Of a stretch of DNA of 64,000 nucleotides, positions 12,701 through 24,300 are shown piece after piece (the stretch's first letter is position 1; the number at the start of each line of letters is the position of its first letter). Origin of the DNA: Lutraria lutraria (taxonomy: Eukaryota; Mollusca; Bivalvia; Venerida; Mactridae); assembly GCA_964023205.1 (NCBI GenBank), contig OZ026833.1, forward strand, positions 4,462,965-4,526,964. Reading direction: 5' to 3'. The position numbers and the translations under genes were made by a program. A model generated the notes under the pieces. It was given only the letters and a program-made list of their open reading frames with translations. It had not been told where the DNA came from and ran no database searches.

Positions 12701-14609
12701 TATAGTGTACATACATGTGTTCATTCATGAAGCTTGATCAAGAGCTACTCTTCATATCTCACAAAATACGTATAGTTAAGTTATAAGAACAATGCTCATT
12801 AGTCAATCATGCTTCATTAATAGTTCATTAAGTATACAAGAAAAGTTCATGAAAAACTCATGTTTGCATTAACCTATTTAAAGGGGTAATAAGTTAATAA
12901 CCAGCAATGAGCATTAATTGTGAAGCTGTAGCCGGCCGACCAATCTTCAAATAACATACAGCACAGATTTCAGTGATTAAATTTTAATACTGCTTGAATC
13001 TTTATTACTCGAAGACCCCAACAGTGGAACCTTTGTCTCTTTAACGTTTTTTTGCGAGTATATGCATTAATTTGAACGCATAAATAATGTCATTCACATA
13101 TCCTTGTAAATGCGATAATCAGAGATAAAAACATTCGAAGTACAAACTGTACATGTATCTCATGTTATAAGGATATGATCACTATCTGGTAAGTACTCCA
13201 TTTATCCACCATTTTGGTATATCTATGCCAGTATCAATCAATCAGTCAGCCAGTCAGGCAGGCAGGCAGGCAGGCAGGCAAGGTACAATCAATCAATCAA
13301 TCAATCATTCAATCAATCAATCAATCAATAATCAATCAATCAATCAATTTGTAAATGTTATGGATACAGAATATAAAAATACATTTAATTATACGTTTAG
13401 GCTTATATCAGCGGTTATCATCAGGGGCAGTATAACGTATTATGACTTGTGTGTACGTAAAAGTCCATGACACGCATAATTGTATAGAGTCGCCTGTCAT
13501 ATTGTATTCAATCCACCGAAACGATATGGAATCTACGGGTTTTCAACGAGAGGAATTCCATATTGTCTTTACTTTTTACAGGTTATCGTAAACTTTGGCA
13601 TTCAGGTGGTATCGTGTCATTTGTCAGTCAACTTTGGTTATTTCCGGACGAAAATGCTGGAGTGTTCGTCACAGCGAGTGGACCAATGTCACCTCAGGGC
13701 TCTACGGCAGTAAAGGTGTTGTAGATGCATTATTTTGTCATATTCCATTAGAAATGTCATTTCTTCCGTAGAGCTTTTGTATATAAGCGACCATGCAAAA
13801 TGACAAATAACACATATATATGCTTATAAATAAACAACAGCAACTTTCAATGCAGACACCATGAGACATCTATCTTTTGTTCGCACAGTACCTCCCGAAT
13901 CCAAATATGAAAGTTATATTAACTAAGATTAGAAATGACGATAGTGATATTTCTGTCTACCCCTTGCTGGTTTACAGGATTCAATTATATCTGATTTTAT
14001 TTCCTTTTTTTTCAGAGTATCGCTGCTCGTGTTTCCGATTTTCTGCTCAAACAAGAACCATGGTTGAATATGTCAACAACGTGCACCTACCCCGCACCCT
14101 GGGAGGAACCACCGCCTTATACTTTAGCCACAGATTATGTTTCAGAATACCCTTGGAATATCACCCAAAGTCGATCTTCGTACGTTGGTAAATTTAGCAA
14201 TAAGGGGTTTGGCGAAATCAATGTTTATGTCGAAGACGAGGTTAGCCTCGTTTTGGAATACGGACGTTTCGGTAAAATGGCGCTATATCCGGTGTCTGAA
14301 GAAGAGTTTAATGGACATTATGTGGATAAATTATGGTTTGTTACAAACTCTGATGGCAGTGTTAAGCCAATATCAGTTACATTCGTTTTTAACCTCAAAA
14401 GTGAAGTGTCGGGACTACTTTTCCCGATAGATTTCGAGTTAGATAAAACATTATTCAGTAAAGGAGCCACCGTGCGGATTAATACACCACAACAGCCTTA
14501 CAAGTTGTCTACCTCGCAGACATGTTCTTCTGGCAAGGCAGCTCTCTCAAATTCACATGCGTCAGAAATGTTCCTTGCGTTAACATGTTTATTTTTTTTA
14601 CTTTCTTGA
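3469..14609 (+). CDS. serine beta-lactamase-like hydrolase with DUF3471-like domain and GPI-type tail, 7 exons
   Basis: Exons 3469-3797, 9002-9181, 10211-10468, 10749-10881, 11435-11555, 13582-13709 (or 13715) and 14016-14609 join without phase conflict into 580 (or 582) residues. The protein belongs to the class C beta-lactamase/penicillin-binding fold (PF00144-like). The boxes are S91-L-T-K94, Y187-S-N189 and H347-S-G349, the last in place of KTG as in many animal and esterase-like members. Residues around 400-520 resemble the C-terminal DUF3471 domain. The end (MFLALTCLFFLLS after a Ser/Ala/Gly-rich stretch) looks like a GPI-attachment signal, and the N-terminus has a weak signal-like hydrophobic run. 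The start has A at -3 and G at +4. I infer a surface-anchored serine hydrolase or peptidase. The bivalve shell protein Gigasin-6 has this fold, but the substrate here is unknown. Confidence 0.85.
4088..4283 (+). repeat. MITE family A (tgtggaatcattaatt... ends), copy 1
   Basis: It starts tgtggaatcattaatt and contains the core motifs atttaatttcgtg, ccacgaaatcaaa and tccccacgaaatagcca. Fuller copies lie at 31328-31538, 45053-45262, 46429-46612 and 51943-52153. Confidence 0.75.
4896..5290 (+). pseudogene. 3' end of a non-LTR retrotransposon ORF, frameshifted
   Basis: Three successive frames give parts of the C-terminal tail of an endonuclease/reverse-transcriptase polyprotein common in molluscs: RRPVGRPQLRLKDVC, then a Trp-rich stretch (LDIDLNNWKTTAPKRSAWG), then a CxxC...H finger (CVLCHMDCHCRVALASHTR). 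At least two frameshifts separate them, so the copy is dead. No RT domain is present, consistent with a 5'-truncated insertion. Confidence 0.7.
7945..8597. repeat. terminal-inverted-repeat element, AAACTGGTTCCC family
   Basis: The left end ttaaactggtcccgttcc...gcagttcat is an imperfect inverse of the right end tgcactgcaaaat...gaatgggaaccagttta. The interior is AT-rich with no transposase seen. The motif agttcagtttccatgagtac at about 7989 recurs at about 22879. Confidence 0.55.
8801..8979. repeat. MITE family C (acagtgcaacctctcc), next to exon 2
   Basis: The ends tacagtacaacctctccaga and ggagaggttgcactgta are inverted. The exon 2 acceptor lies 22 bp downstream. Other copies lie at 36243-38619 (interrupted) and 50621-50793. 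Confidence 0.8.
9002..9181 (+). CDS. beta-lactamase-like exon 2
   Basis: The acceptor is tttcttccttcag and the donor ga|gtaagttt; 180 nt, phase 2 to 2. It encodes LSWDTKIKDILGPTF and RTENANIRDVLSHKLGTPS, the segment after the SxxK helix in this family. Confidence 0.85.
9182..10210 (+). other. intron 2 of the beta-lactamase-like gene
   Basis: AT-rich; I see no repeat or exon in it. Confidence 0.5.
10211..10468 (+). CDS. beta-lactamase-like exon 3 (YxN box)
   Basis: The acceptor is ggttatttcag and the donor tt|gtaaga; 258 nt, phase 2 to 2. It encodes FHYSNYMYMLAGYVAEIISG, with Y187-S-N189 as the second active-site box, then ESWENLVGKRLLHRLGM, typical of the family. Confidence 0.88.
10749..10881 (+). 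CDS. beta-lactamase-like exon 4
   Basis: The acceptor is catattgtcag and the donor cag|gtaaaa; 133 nt, phase 2 to 0. It encodes PSGPAGSVYSTASDMAKWIM, the usual 'aGS.STa.Dma.w' stretch of these hydrolases. Confidence 0.85.
10909..11003. repeat. inverted repeat (hairpin) in intron 4
   Basis: The left arm (10909-10939, around cgttggatacccacggtt) is the near-perfect inverse of the right arm (10969-11003, around accgtgggtatccgacgatg), with a 29-nt loop. It starts 28 nt after the exon 4 donor. Confidence 0.8.
11435..11555 (+). CDS. beta-lactamase-like exon 5
   Basis: The acceptor is ttaccgtag and the donor g|gtaaaa; 121 nt, phase 0 to 1. It encodes ETYESQMTHPF and SYDMGWMSSLYR, the 'y.lGW' strand before the third active-site box. 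Confidence 0.82.
11556..13581 (+). other. intron 5 of the beta-lactamase-like gene
   Basis: It contains fragments of MITE family B (gtgtaagcggccacctccga at about 11710, gaataaaggccacc at about 12006) and simple repeats at 13234-13346. Nothing else is recognised. Confidence 0.5.
13234..13346. repeat. simple repeats (caat/gcag tetranucleotides)
   Basis: It is an interrupted (atca)n tract with a (ggca)n block inside. The ORF across it (13225-13470) encodes only INQS and GRQA repeats and is not a gene. Confidence 0.9.
13582..13709 (+). CDS. beta-lactamase-like exon 6 (HxG box)
   Basis: The acceptor is actttttacag. It encodes LWHSGGIVSFVSQLWLFPDE, with H347-S-G349 in the KTG position, then AGVFVTASG. 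Two donors keep the frame: gtaaag at 13710 (preferred) and gtgttg at 13716, which would add Val-Lys. Confidence 0.82.
14016..14609 (+). CDS. beta-lactamase-like exon 7 (DUF3471-like domain, GPI-type tail, stop)
   Basis: The acceptor is tttttttcag. It starts SIAARVSDFLLKQEPW, then EEPPPY, then a beta-rich domain (SSYVGKFSNKGFGEINVYV) resembling DUF3471. The tail MFLALTCLFFLLS and the stop fit a GPI signal. ATG 14064 lies inside this exon and is not the gene start. Confidence 0.85.
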   Translation, partial: SIAARVSDFLLKQEPWLNMSTTCTYPAPWEEPPPYTLATDYVSEYPWNITQSRSSYVGKFSNKGFGEINVYVEDEVSLVLEYGRFGKMALYPVSEEEFNGHYVDKLWFVTNSDGSVKPISVTFVFNLKSEVSGLLFPIDFELDKTLFSKGATVRINTPQQPYKLSTSQTCSSGKAALSNSHASEMFLALTCLFFLLS

Positions 14610-15033
14610 AGATCTTTTGAAAAGTCAACAAATGAAAATCAAAGTATATAGATTTCGTTTCAGTTTTTAAAGTGGACATACATTTGTAACTCTTATTACA
14701 AAATTCTTTAAAATTGAAATAAGTTTTTTTTTCATTTGCATTTCGCATGTCAGTGTAGAAGTCAGCAACATTGTGCGGGTAGGATTAAATATCATTCATG
14801 TTATATACTGTACATATGTGTATCTCTATTTTCATAGTTTACCATGAAAGACTGAAGCAATCAAAATATCACATCATTTTAGGTTTGTGTATAAAATGCA
14901 AAACAAAAATCCAATAACAATTATACCTTGTAAATATTAAGCTGTATATAGTATTTGTTTTGTTCATACATTTTAGAAAAAACCTGGTGTTTACATTTTC
15001 AATGTCATGAAAATTTAGAAATTTCATTAAATA

Positions 15034-15616
15034 CAGGGTGTTTAATAATGTATGATACCATTACGACAGTTTATATCTTTTGGTTGCATCGGCCGTTTTT
15101 CTTGATTGAAAAACACCGTGATTAAAAGGAGATACAAAAATTTTACAGGAAATTACAGGCTTATAACTTATTTTCACCAAAGTGAACTACTTACAATTTT
15201 TACAACAGATGTTCGATGTGACGCCAGTTTTGCTCCGAAATGACGTTAAGTCTATGTTTTAAGTCTTTTTATCGGCTGTCACAAACCGATTCTGTCATTG
15301 AATCTCTGAACTAGCCTAAGTATTTGAAGTTTGGTGAATATACACTCCGAGTTTATGTTGCCTTTATTGCTTTGTTAACGCACCAGTAACTTGGAAAATG
15401 GCTCTCGAAGTAAAACTGACTGATTTCTGCACCTTTCTTAGACGTCGCCATTTTAGAAAACACCGTTCTCGTAAGTGACGTCATAACGTGAACGTGACGT
15501 TGAATTTTCTCTAACTTTGACGTTCATCAAAAATTTGAAATTCCAGCGGTATTTTACTCGACAGAGTGGGTAAAGAATTGTGATCCTTACGGTATCACAA
15601 GTTAATAAACACACTG
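15034..15616 (-). mobile_element. decayed mariner-like DNA transposon
   Basis: The ends cagggtgtttaataatg and its imperfect inverse (ttaataaacacactg) are each flanked by TA, the Tc1/mariner target site. On the minus strand, just before a stop at 15200-15202, it encodes NVISEQNWRHIEHLL, which resembles the C-terminus of mariner-type transposases. The frame is broken further upstream. No DDE catalytic core remains. Confidence 0.5.
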
Positions 15617-17164
15617 TACATGGAATGGTGTATCAAGAATATTTGGTAAATTATGTCATGACTTAGATCATTCAAGCAAACACTACTTAGAATTCCCGAA
15701 TATTTTGACAAAATAAAAAAGGTAAATTAATTTTCATATGACTTGAACTAGATGTAGCTACTTCTTCCATTTATGAATTAATCAGTACATAGAAGAAAAG
15801 GTCAAATTCATTATACATAGATAATTGTACAAAATGGTTGAAAAATGAAAGACATAGACAACTACTCACTCATGTCAAAAAATGAAAAATATTTTTTATT
15901 TCTTTTTGTGTGTGAAAATGCGTTAGGATTCTTTTAAAAGTGTTTTGTGTTGCTAAAAAATCAGTATATGACTGTATAATTTACACTTTAAATTTCTACA
16001 AGACTTACAACAGTTGAGTTTCAATTAATAGTCAATTATTGAAGTATGTTTCTTAGCATACGAGTCAATATGTCTGCATTGTGTTTGTTCTGAATGGACC
16101 TTTACGTACATTTGGTACATACCGATACACATGTGTATGCATCAAACAAATGACAAATCCATATAATTCCTATGGCAAACAAAGTTGATCTTTCCATAAA
16201 TAAAGTTAATATTTAAGTTTGAAAGTTAACTTATGTGATTGCGAACTGTGTTGTTTCCCGATACAGGAACTTCACCAAAAAATATAGCCACATCCATTGG
16301 CTTATCATTTTCTGGTATGATATGACACAGAGCCACAATAGAATCTAATCATTTCTAAGATTATCCCAGAAATACTTAACTTAAAACTGGACAAGTAGAT
16401 TTTAAGTTAACTGGCAAATACAAAAAGTCAGGTCAGAAATACACAGTGGTGTTCAATTTGTTGTGAATTTTGTCTGCGAAAACATTTAATCAAAATGTTA
16501 TTACAGCATTTTTACTTACGGATCCCATCTTTATTCATGATTTTCTTGTTACCTTGTATAATATATATGTTGATATAATAAAAGTTGTTTTTTTATAAAA
16601 AGACTTGCTTGTTCTTTGTATCTAATGATATTGACCTTTCGTTTATCTTCGAGCGTCTCTTATAAATTTACTTCATTGTACATAATGAACTGTGGGACTG
16701 CAATATCTTATAGATAATTAAACAACTCAAACTTCTACATTTCTACCAAATGGACACTACTTATATAAATTCACACACTATGAAGACCGTAAGCTTATTG
16801 GTGAATATTTTACTCTCAGCTATACCAATAGTAATTTAATGACTTGCATGGTTTTGAAATTAGTAACTTGCAAATTTGCGATGTGTCTATTTTGATTTGG
16901 AGGGAAACTGGGAGGCTAATGTCAAACTGCTGTAAAAATGTGACCTCAATATCGTCTGGCTCTCTAAAAGCCAGTAAGTAACTAGAGCTCTGTAACAGTA
17001 GTGACGATTGAATACGGGTTCTTACACGCCGCTTTGACACAGACTGTTTAAAATCTGAGGTTTTGCGAAATGTTGTTGACTATTACTTAAAATTTGATTC
17101 CGAATATTTCAGCCAAATATTTCCAAAATCTACTCAAAAGTGACAAAGTTACTGAGCGGACACA

Positions 17165-17400
17165 AATTGAAATGCAGAGTGTTGACCTTTAACCTGTAAG
17201 TTGGTCCTTGACCTTGCAGCTACAGCTACGTGAACTATGCGGACACATTCTCTAATGATGGCTAATATTTTCGATAACTTATAATTTCAAAATCCCGAAT
17301 GAAGAAGTTAAAAAGCGGACAAGGAAAAAAGACCAAAATTATAATACAAATGAGTATATGACCTTTAAACTCTTAAGTGTGACCTTGACCAATTAGTGGC
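17165..17400. repeat. dispersed 'gtgaccttgacc' repeat, copy 1
   Basis: It has gaccttgcagctac, then a degraded middle, then gtgaccttgacc. It shares order and motifs with 18885-19140. The family type is common in bivalve genomes (from memory, not searched). Confidence 0.5.
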
Positions 17401-18884
17401 GTATTATTACAGGTTTGTTCAGTTTTTAAAGTTGTGCACGAATTAGTGGTTACAACAATCGATTAGTTTTATAATGATGGTGTACGTTGATTACATGATA
17501 ATTATACAAATGCATTAGGCAGGTAAGGTTCGTGAAGTTTACTTGACGAATTTATTTGAAAAGCTGGTGTATTCGTCAATTCTCGCGTATTCTTGTGCAT
17601 TCTCTTTGTTGTTTTTATTTCTTTCTTCTATTTAAGTTTGATGTCTGTATGAATGGTTTTTATGACTCCCTAGAGAATACAGTTTTAGAAATCCTACTTC
17701 GTCAAAATACCAACCTTATATCATGGAAGGGTACCTATCTTACATATATAGATACAGGCCTTTGTGTAAAGATATCGAATTGCATAAAGCTAGGTGTGGG
17801 TTTTCCGAGTACGCACATGTAAGGATATTGCCTGTTTGTGGATAATTTGATGGTAAAAACCGTACGACGCAGTCATTCGAGGTGGCATGAAAACGGGAAT
17901 GAACTTCTCCCCTGACCAAATAAAACACCCAAAACATCAATCCTGGTCATCATCATTATTACTAGCCCTACTAATTCGGCTTTTCGGATGGCCGATTTTC
18001 GTGAACGAATTCGGAAGGGCCATCCTCTCAGCCTTACAAACATCTGCATATTTACGTGCGGAAATTCAAATTACGTCAAAATTCTTCAATAACAGGCATA
18101 ACTTACTTAAATCGATAGAAATAACAATAATTTGCGTGAATGTGCTGTAAAAATCTGTGTTAAATGTCATATTTGAAGTATTTAACTTAAATTTTACGTC
18201 GCGGGAAAAAACCCGGTACGAACGGACTTTAGCCACATCCAGTTACACTCGGTATACAAATACCGTCCGACAGTTTAATTCTAAATCGATCTTTATAATG
18301 AGTACCTAGAATTAACGAAAGTTGATTTTAAGTTTAATTTGCCAACGTTTCGTGACATGCCAGCTTATTTAAACTTGTACTGAAGCGAATGTTTGAGAGT
18401 AGGCAATGTTTACCATGACACCGGCATTTTACCGCCATTACGCCAGTTTCGTTTTCAGTTGGGAAATAGTGGGGAGAAACAAATCATTAATGCATCTTTC
18501 AGAAAAGGTATGTAGGAATAATTTATACTCATATGAGTATAGAAACATGTTTTCTACCCACGGAATGGTTCACTTTGGTCACAGATATTGTAGTTATCGG
18601 GCCCAACAGGTTTTAATTGGGGATTTTCCGCACACAAATATGCAGATCTTTGTTAGACTGTGCGGGACGGAGCCAAGTCGAAAAATGTCTCGCCGTCACA
18701 AAGCAGTCTAATTAGTTGGACTACATTATTACATGCTTACTCGGTATATCCATACATGTAGCTAGTAAACTGCATTCCGATATCTTTACAGGAAGGCCTT
18801 TATTCTTCATAATTATGGGAAAACTATGTTGATATGCAATATGGGTGCTCAAAACGAGGAACGGAAGTTCCTCACAACATTTTT

Positions 18885-19140
18885 GCTGAAGGATAAATTA
18901 CACCCGTTCTGAGTTAAACGGGCATGCAAGTGTGACCTTGACCCTAGGGAACTGGTTGTTGCCAGCGACACACTCTCTGATAATGGTGAGTAATTGGCCA
19001 AGAGACTTCAAAGCTATGGCCTGGACATGAGCTGATGTTGCGTGCGTCACGTTGTTGAGTAATTGTGCCAAGTCATTTTACGATTGTCCAAGGATGTCCA
19101 AGTTAAGGCCTTGACACGAATTATGTACAGGTCAACCAAC
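18885..19140. repeat. dispersed 'gtgaccttgacc' repeat, copy 2
   Basis: gtgaccttgaccctaggg, gacacactctctgataatgg and ccaagtcattt keep the order seen at 17165-17400. Confidence 0.5.
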
Positions 19141-21489
19141 AAACGAACAAATAATCAGGAACAAATTCAATATACAATAAAAACATAAAAGACAGATAAT
19201 TTTATTCAGTAAGTTTATTGACCCTTGTATTTAATTCACAATCCAAATACCTCCCATTGTATTCTATACAATAATGTGAGTCATAAATTCCTCACTTCCT
19301 GTATATATGAAAGTCAGGACACAGATGAATGAACTTTTATGTTAACTTTTCATGTTCAACAAAGGAGAACATAGTCCCGCCTTGATCTGTATATATGAAA
19401 GTCAGTGAAGCAAATACTGACATTGTCATGACACACATAAATGAAGATACTTTCCTACCATAACAAAATATTCTTTTATAGGAAAGCATAGTAAACTATT
19501 TACATATACTTTTAAACAAAACTGTGCCTACAAAAAAAGCATGTCTGGTTAATTTTTGAAAACTATCAAAGACACTTATTTTGTAAATATGACTCTCCAA
19601 GTACAACTTTCCATTCTCTGACACTGACATGACAGAACAATAAGCAAGAAGTGGTATAAATATTGGTTTACTTTAACCACTGAATTAAATTTGAGGTTGG
19701 TTAAAGTCTGAAATTAAGTACTAATTAATTATTTTATCGAAGTGTCTAATATTAGTTAAGAAGTGGTCGATATCCTCAGTTTTACTATTCACTCATCTGA
19801 ATTGACACTTTGTTATGGCCATCAAGCATTTGGTACAACCAGGGCAGCTTTCTTGATTCTTGTTAAATTTTGGTGAACTCCTAAACCAAAACTCAAATTT
19901 AACCTAGTGGTCAAGTCTCATACCATCTTCGTACAATCATAAAGCGCTATGAGAATTAACAAATTAAGATTCACATGCTACTGGGACCAATATTCATCCC
20001 AGCATGATACAAATGTCTTTTTTTATGCAATAAAACTTCAATCATATGACATTTAACGAGCATATAAATAGATAAAACTGTATTAAACGTTCATACAACC
20101 ATACATGGACAAAGAAAAAATATTAAAAGGCAGGTCACACAGTAGATTTGATTTATATCTAATAATAATAAACAAACACAAATCGGTATTGGCAATAACC
20201 AGTCAACATTGAAAAATGCACTAGAAATGTGGTCATGTGACAAAAAAACAACACTTCAGAGTAATTTTATCAAAAATATTTGTTTCTTTGATTTGAATTT
20301 CCGTTGTTATAAAATGAAATTTTTTAGAAAAATGATAAGAAAATTGCAAATATATTATATAGCAACTATGACTCGTTAGTAACATTCTGTGTGTAATAGG
20401 AGTGACATATACATTACCAACTCCTGTGGTATATGGACTGTATATAGACAAAACCCTGAGAGGTCTGCAATGATATTCAAGACAGAAATGGAAATACAAT
20501 AATATATATGACTAAACAAATAGATAATAAACTCATGGACGGAGACAACGGTGAAGGTCACCTAACTTGAGATTGCTCTCAAAGCTCAAATCTCCTATTT
20601 TAATGTTTCTTTGTTAATTATCATAAAACAATCATTTTATTAATTACATTATTCTGGTTGTACTATTGATCTGAAAATGTACTTAAATGCTTAACATGGA
20701 TACTGTTGCCATCAAAATACTCTGAGAATGAAATGATATTTGAGCTTTGAGATTGTCCTCAAGTTTTATAACCTTGACACCAGGACTGTGTAAGTTTCTG
20801 TTGGTTTGTGGTTTTATGTAGGGTACATTATAAATAAAAGGGCTCTATAAAGCAAGATAAACAAAAATACTGTATTAAACATCAATAATTTAGTGCAAAA
20901 AAATTGTAACTCAGATTTATATAATTTTTATATAATAAGTTGATTTAAGAAAAGAATTTCTATACCACACTAAACACTTTATAACAAGCATTCACAAAAT
21001 GCCAAACAAAAAAGGACGGAAAATTGTAAATATATAAAGCATTCTAACATTATGACAATACATGTATAACCTAATGTGATGTTAGATTTAAATGATATAC
21101 ACAGAGAGTCAAACTTCAAAACATTCACCGTATAAAACTTGATTATTGGTAGGAATGAATTCTTATGTTTTACAATACTTACAATTGATCAACACAAAAA
21201 TATCGAAAATTAAAAAAACGATGTTGGATTGAATAAGTGAAAAGTCAATAGGATAGGTAATCAACGAAGCTTGTGCTACAAAATACACAGAGGATGTTTA
21301 GAAAGTTGGCTCCATGTGTAATACATAATTATCTTCATCATACATGTATAATAATTATTACAATAAAAAATACAATATTTTCGAGCTGCAGGGTCAATGA
21401 TGTTTTAACACACAAAAAAGAACTTAGAAATATTTGTATTTCAATACTTGATTTATATAAAATTCAAATGCTCATATTGACAAACAAGA

Positions 21490-21730
21490 GTGCCAGGTCA
21501 CAAAATATGCCCGTCAAATTCATTTTTCAAAGCGTCAAGGGGTATAATTCAGAAGTGCCACGGCTGATTAGGCTGGTTATCTAACTTGGCCGAGATCTCA
21601 TGGCCATAAAGATTTCCATTGAGTTTGGTGAGGATCCGAATAAAACTGTTTGAATTAAAGAGCGGACACCGTTGTAGACGCTGCCTGCCCACCCACCCAC
21701 CATGGGTGTTCCCATAATACGACATGTTTT
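21490..21730. repeat. dispersed repeat with 'ttggccgagatctcatggcc' core
   Basis: Non-coding, with the phrases ggtataattcagaagtgcc, gtttggtgaggatccg and agagcggacacc. I recall this mosaic from other bivalve sequence; only one copy lies in the window. Confidence 0.4.
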
Positions 21731-22834
21731 TCAAATCGGCGTATAAAAAATGAAAACAAGAAGAAGAAAATAAATTCAATGAGATATAATTGTTGCAGCA
21801 GGTTTCAATGATATTTTAGTTGTATATTGCAGTTGGTTCCCCTAACCAGTTATTACCTGTACTGTATTCTTACCATTCGCAAGGAGCCAGCACCTTCTCT
21901 ACATATAGAGAGGAAAATTGACATTTTTGTGAAATTTTCATTGAAGGGTATGACCTACTGACACAGCGATTCGAACCACTGGACCAGTGCAAAAGCCAAT
22001 AAGATATAAGTTTGTTTCATAACTCATAACATAGAAAAAATCATGATAAAAATTTAACAGCATTGTGCTTAGTGAATAGTCTTAGAAAAGTAAAATTCCA
22101 AATGAACTTCATCAATTATTTAAGAACAGGATGAAACAAAGAGGCAATAATATAACAATCCTATGTAATATAAATGTCTTTATATTTATAACACTCATTG
22201 TAACAAGCCAACTCACAGAGGAATCTGCATCTTTCAAAAAAAATATGAGAACATATTGGACCCATTCCCCTACACACATTATGTTATAACATTTACATGT
22301 TCAGCTCTGACAACCTCTAGAAACACAATAAATCACAACTTTGACACTCTATTCTTACAAATAACTACATGTATATTGAATGGTTTAAAAAGAAGTCTTT
22401 AAACATTTTTTATGATACAGATTTCTTATTGCACTTTTGTTATATTTCTAAGCAAAACAATAACAACAACAATTAAGTGTTTGGTTTTGTTACAAGTTAC
22501 ATGTATATTCGAAGGCATTTTGGCTGCATGCTAAATTTATGAAGTAACGTAAATAAAAAATGTATTTTTATAGAAAATTCAATAATAACCTTGAACTTGA
22601 TTAACAAGGTTGATGTACTTTCAATACCCATTAAGGATTTTGCATGGATTTATAACTGAATGAAAGGATTTGACTAACCACAACATCAAGAAATTGGAAA
22701 ACTGCCGAAATTCCAACATCAGATTTTTGAAACTGACTGATAGTTCAGCTTTGCATAGCCGTCGCTTGCTTGGCATGCATGATTTTTTATGCGGACCACA
22801 GAACTACATTTTTCTACATCCGTCATGTAATTGT

Positions 22835-22900
22835 GAAACTAATTCCCATTTCATGTTGCTGCGCAAGTCTATGTAAGTTCAGTTTCCATGAGTACTTTCT
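22835..22900. repeat. fragment of the AAACTGGTTCCC family
   Basis: gaaactaattcccatttcat is followed by agttcagtttccatgagtactttc, the latter matching about 7989-8012. Confidence 0.5.
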
Positions 22901-24060
22901 GTACTATGATTTATATAATTATTGTGCGGCTGTTCGAACTTGATCAAAAGTTTGCTCAGTCAAAAATGCATTGTTTAATAAAATTTACAAATTTAATAAG
23001 TTTACTAAATCACAATAAGACACTTTGTACCCATAGCAACCAAGAATTCATGTATATTAATGGCCCCTAACAGCATAAAAAAACAAAAAGAACAACATAC
23101 ATATTGTAAATGTAACACAACCCAGTCGGTCATCAGACCACATTCTTCAGTAAACAAATAATATATAAAGCACATCTAGTAAACTACATGTATATATTCA
23201 ACCAGTCATATATCAATCATAACCACACCACATACTATTAATATAATATACTTGCTTCCAACAATGTTCATCATTTGATCATTAAAAGTTTGTAGATCAA
23301 AATAAGAAAAGTTGCAAAATACAGTCACACAGGATCTAAACTGTCCAATTTTAGATCAAGTTAGATTATCTGAAAACAAAGAAAAGTAAATGTTAATAAT
23401 AGTACATAATATAACATACAGATAATTGTTCAGTGAATATTTGTATAGTGCGATTTTATCAACCCGTCAAAGTCGCATAATTTCACGGTCAATGTTTTCA
23501 TTTATTTTTAGCTTCGATTAATCTCGTAAGTGATATGATAATTTTTGATGTACTATACAAAACATGTGGAATGAGAAATTCCCTAACGGTAAAATAAACG
23601 AAAACTATCGACTGGCACGAAACTAAAAATAATCACATTCAGCGACCAAGTAATTATTCAGCTTTGACTGTTTAATAAAATCACACCATACCAGTAATCA
23701 ATTTAAGTTAAAAGAATAAATTTCCACCTTTTTTAGAGCAATGTAAACACAGATAAATATACATAACTTCTCACTGATGAACCTTGACTGTTTTTTTTTA
23801 AATGCAGAATACTACCAGTAAGTTAAAGACTGAGTCTATAGACCAATCCATAAATGAAGCCTCCTGATTGGTCAATTTAAAATAGGATCCAACCAATCAG
23901 AGTTCAAATTTGTGTTTTGAAATATGAAATCTTTTTTTACCAATAATGCATAACAACATAGAAAAGTATTACAGAAACTTAACCATGCTAACAATGAGTA
24001 CTATACATTAAAAATGGATACTAGTAATTGATTTGTATTTCAAAAAGATGTTACACCAAA

Positions 24061-24300
24061 GGGGAGCTTTGCATTGTAGTACTAAATCAATGATCTCTGA
24101 CTAGTAACCACTAGCTTACTACTGCCATGAGTTTGAATCCCAGTGACTAAATTTCCCATGTGAGGAAACTGTCCTGAGCTAGCTAACAGAAAATCAGAGG
24201 TCCTGCCCAGGTGTTTTCTTGAAGTCTTCTTCTACAGTGAAAGATGGAAATTTGCCAAATGACTTGGCTATTGGTGCTACATTTAACCCCAGGGGAAAAA
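24061..24300 (+). repeat. SINE, 'tctctgactagtaaccac' family
   Basis: It has an A-box-like region around tctctgactagtaaccacta, a B-box-like gagtttgaatccc and the tail phrase ggtgctacatttaacccc, shared with 41125-41308 and 52366-52600. Confidence 0.7.
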
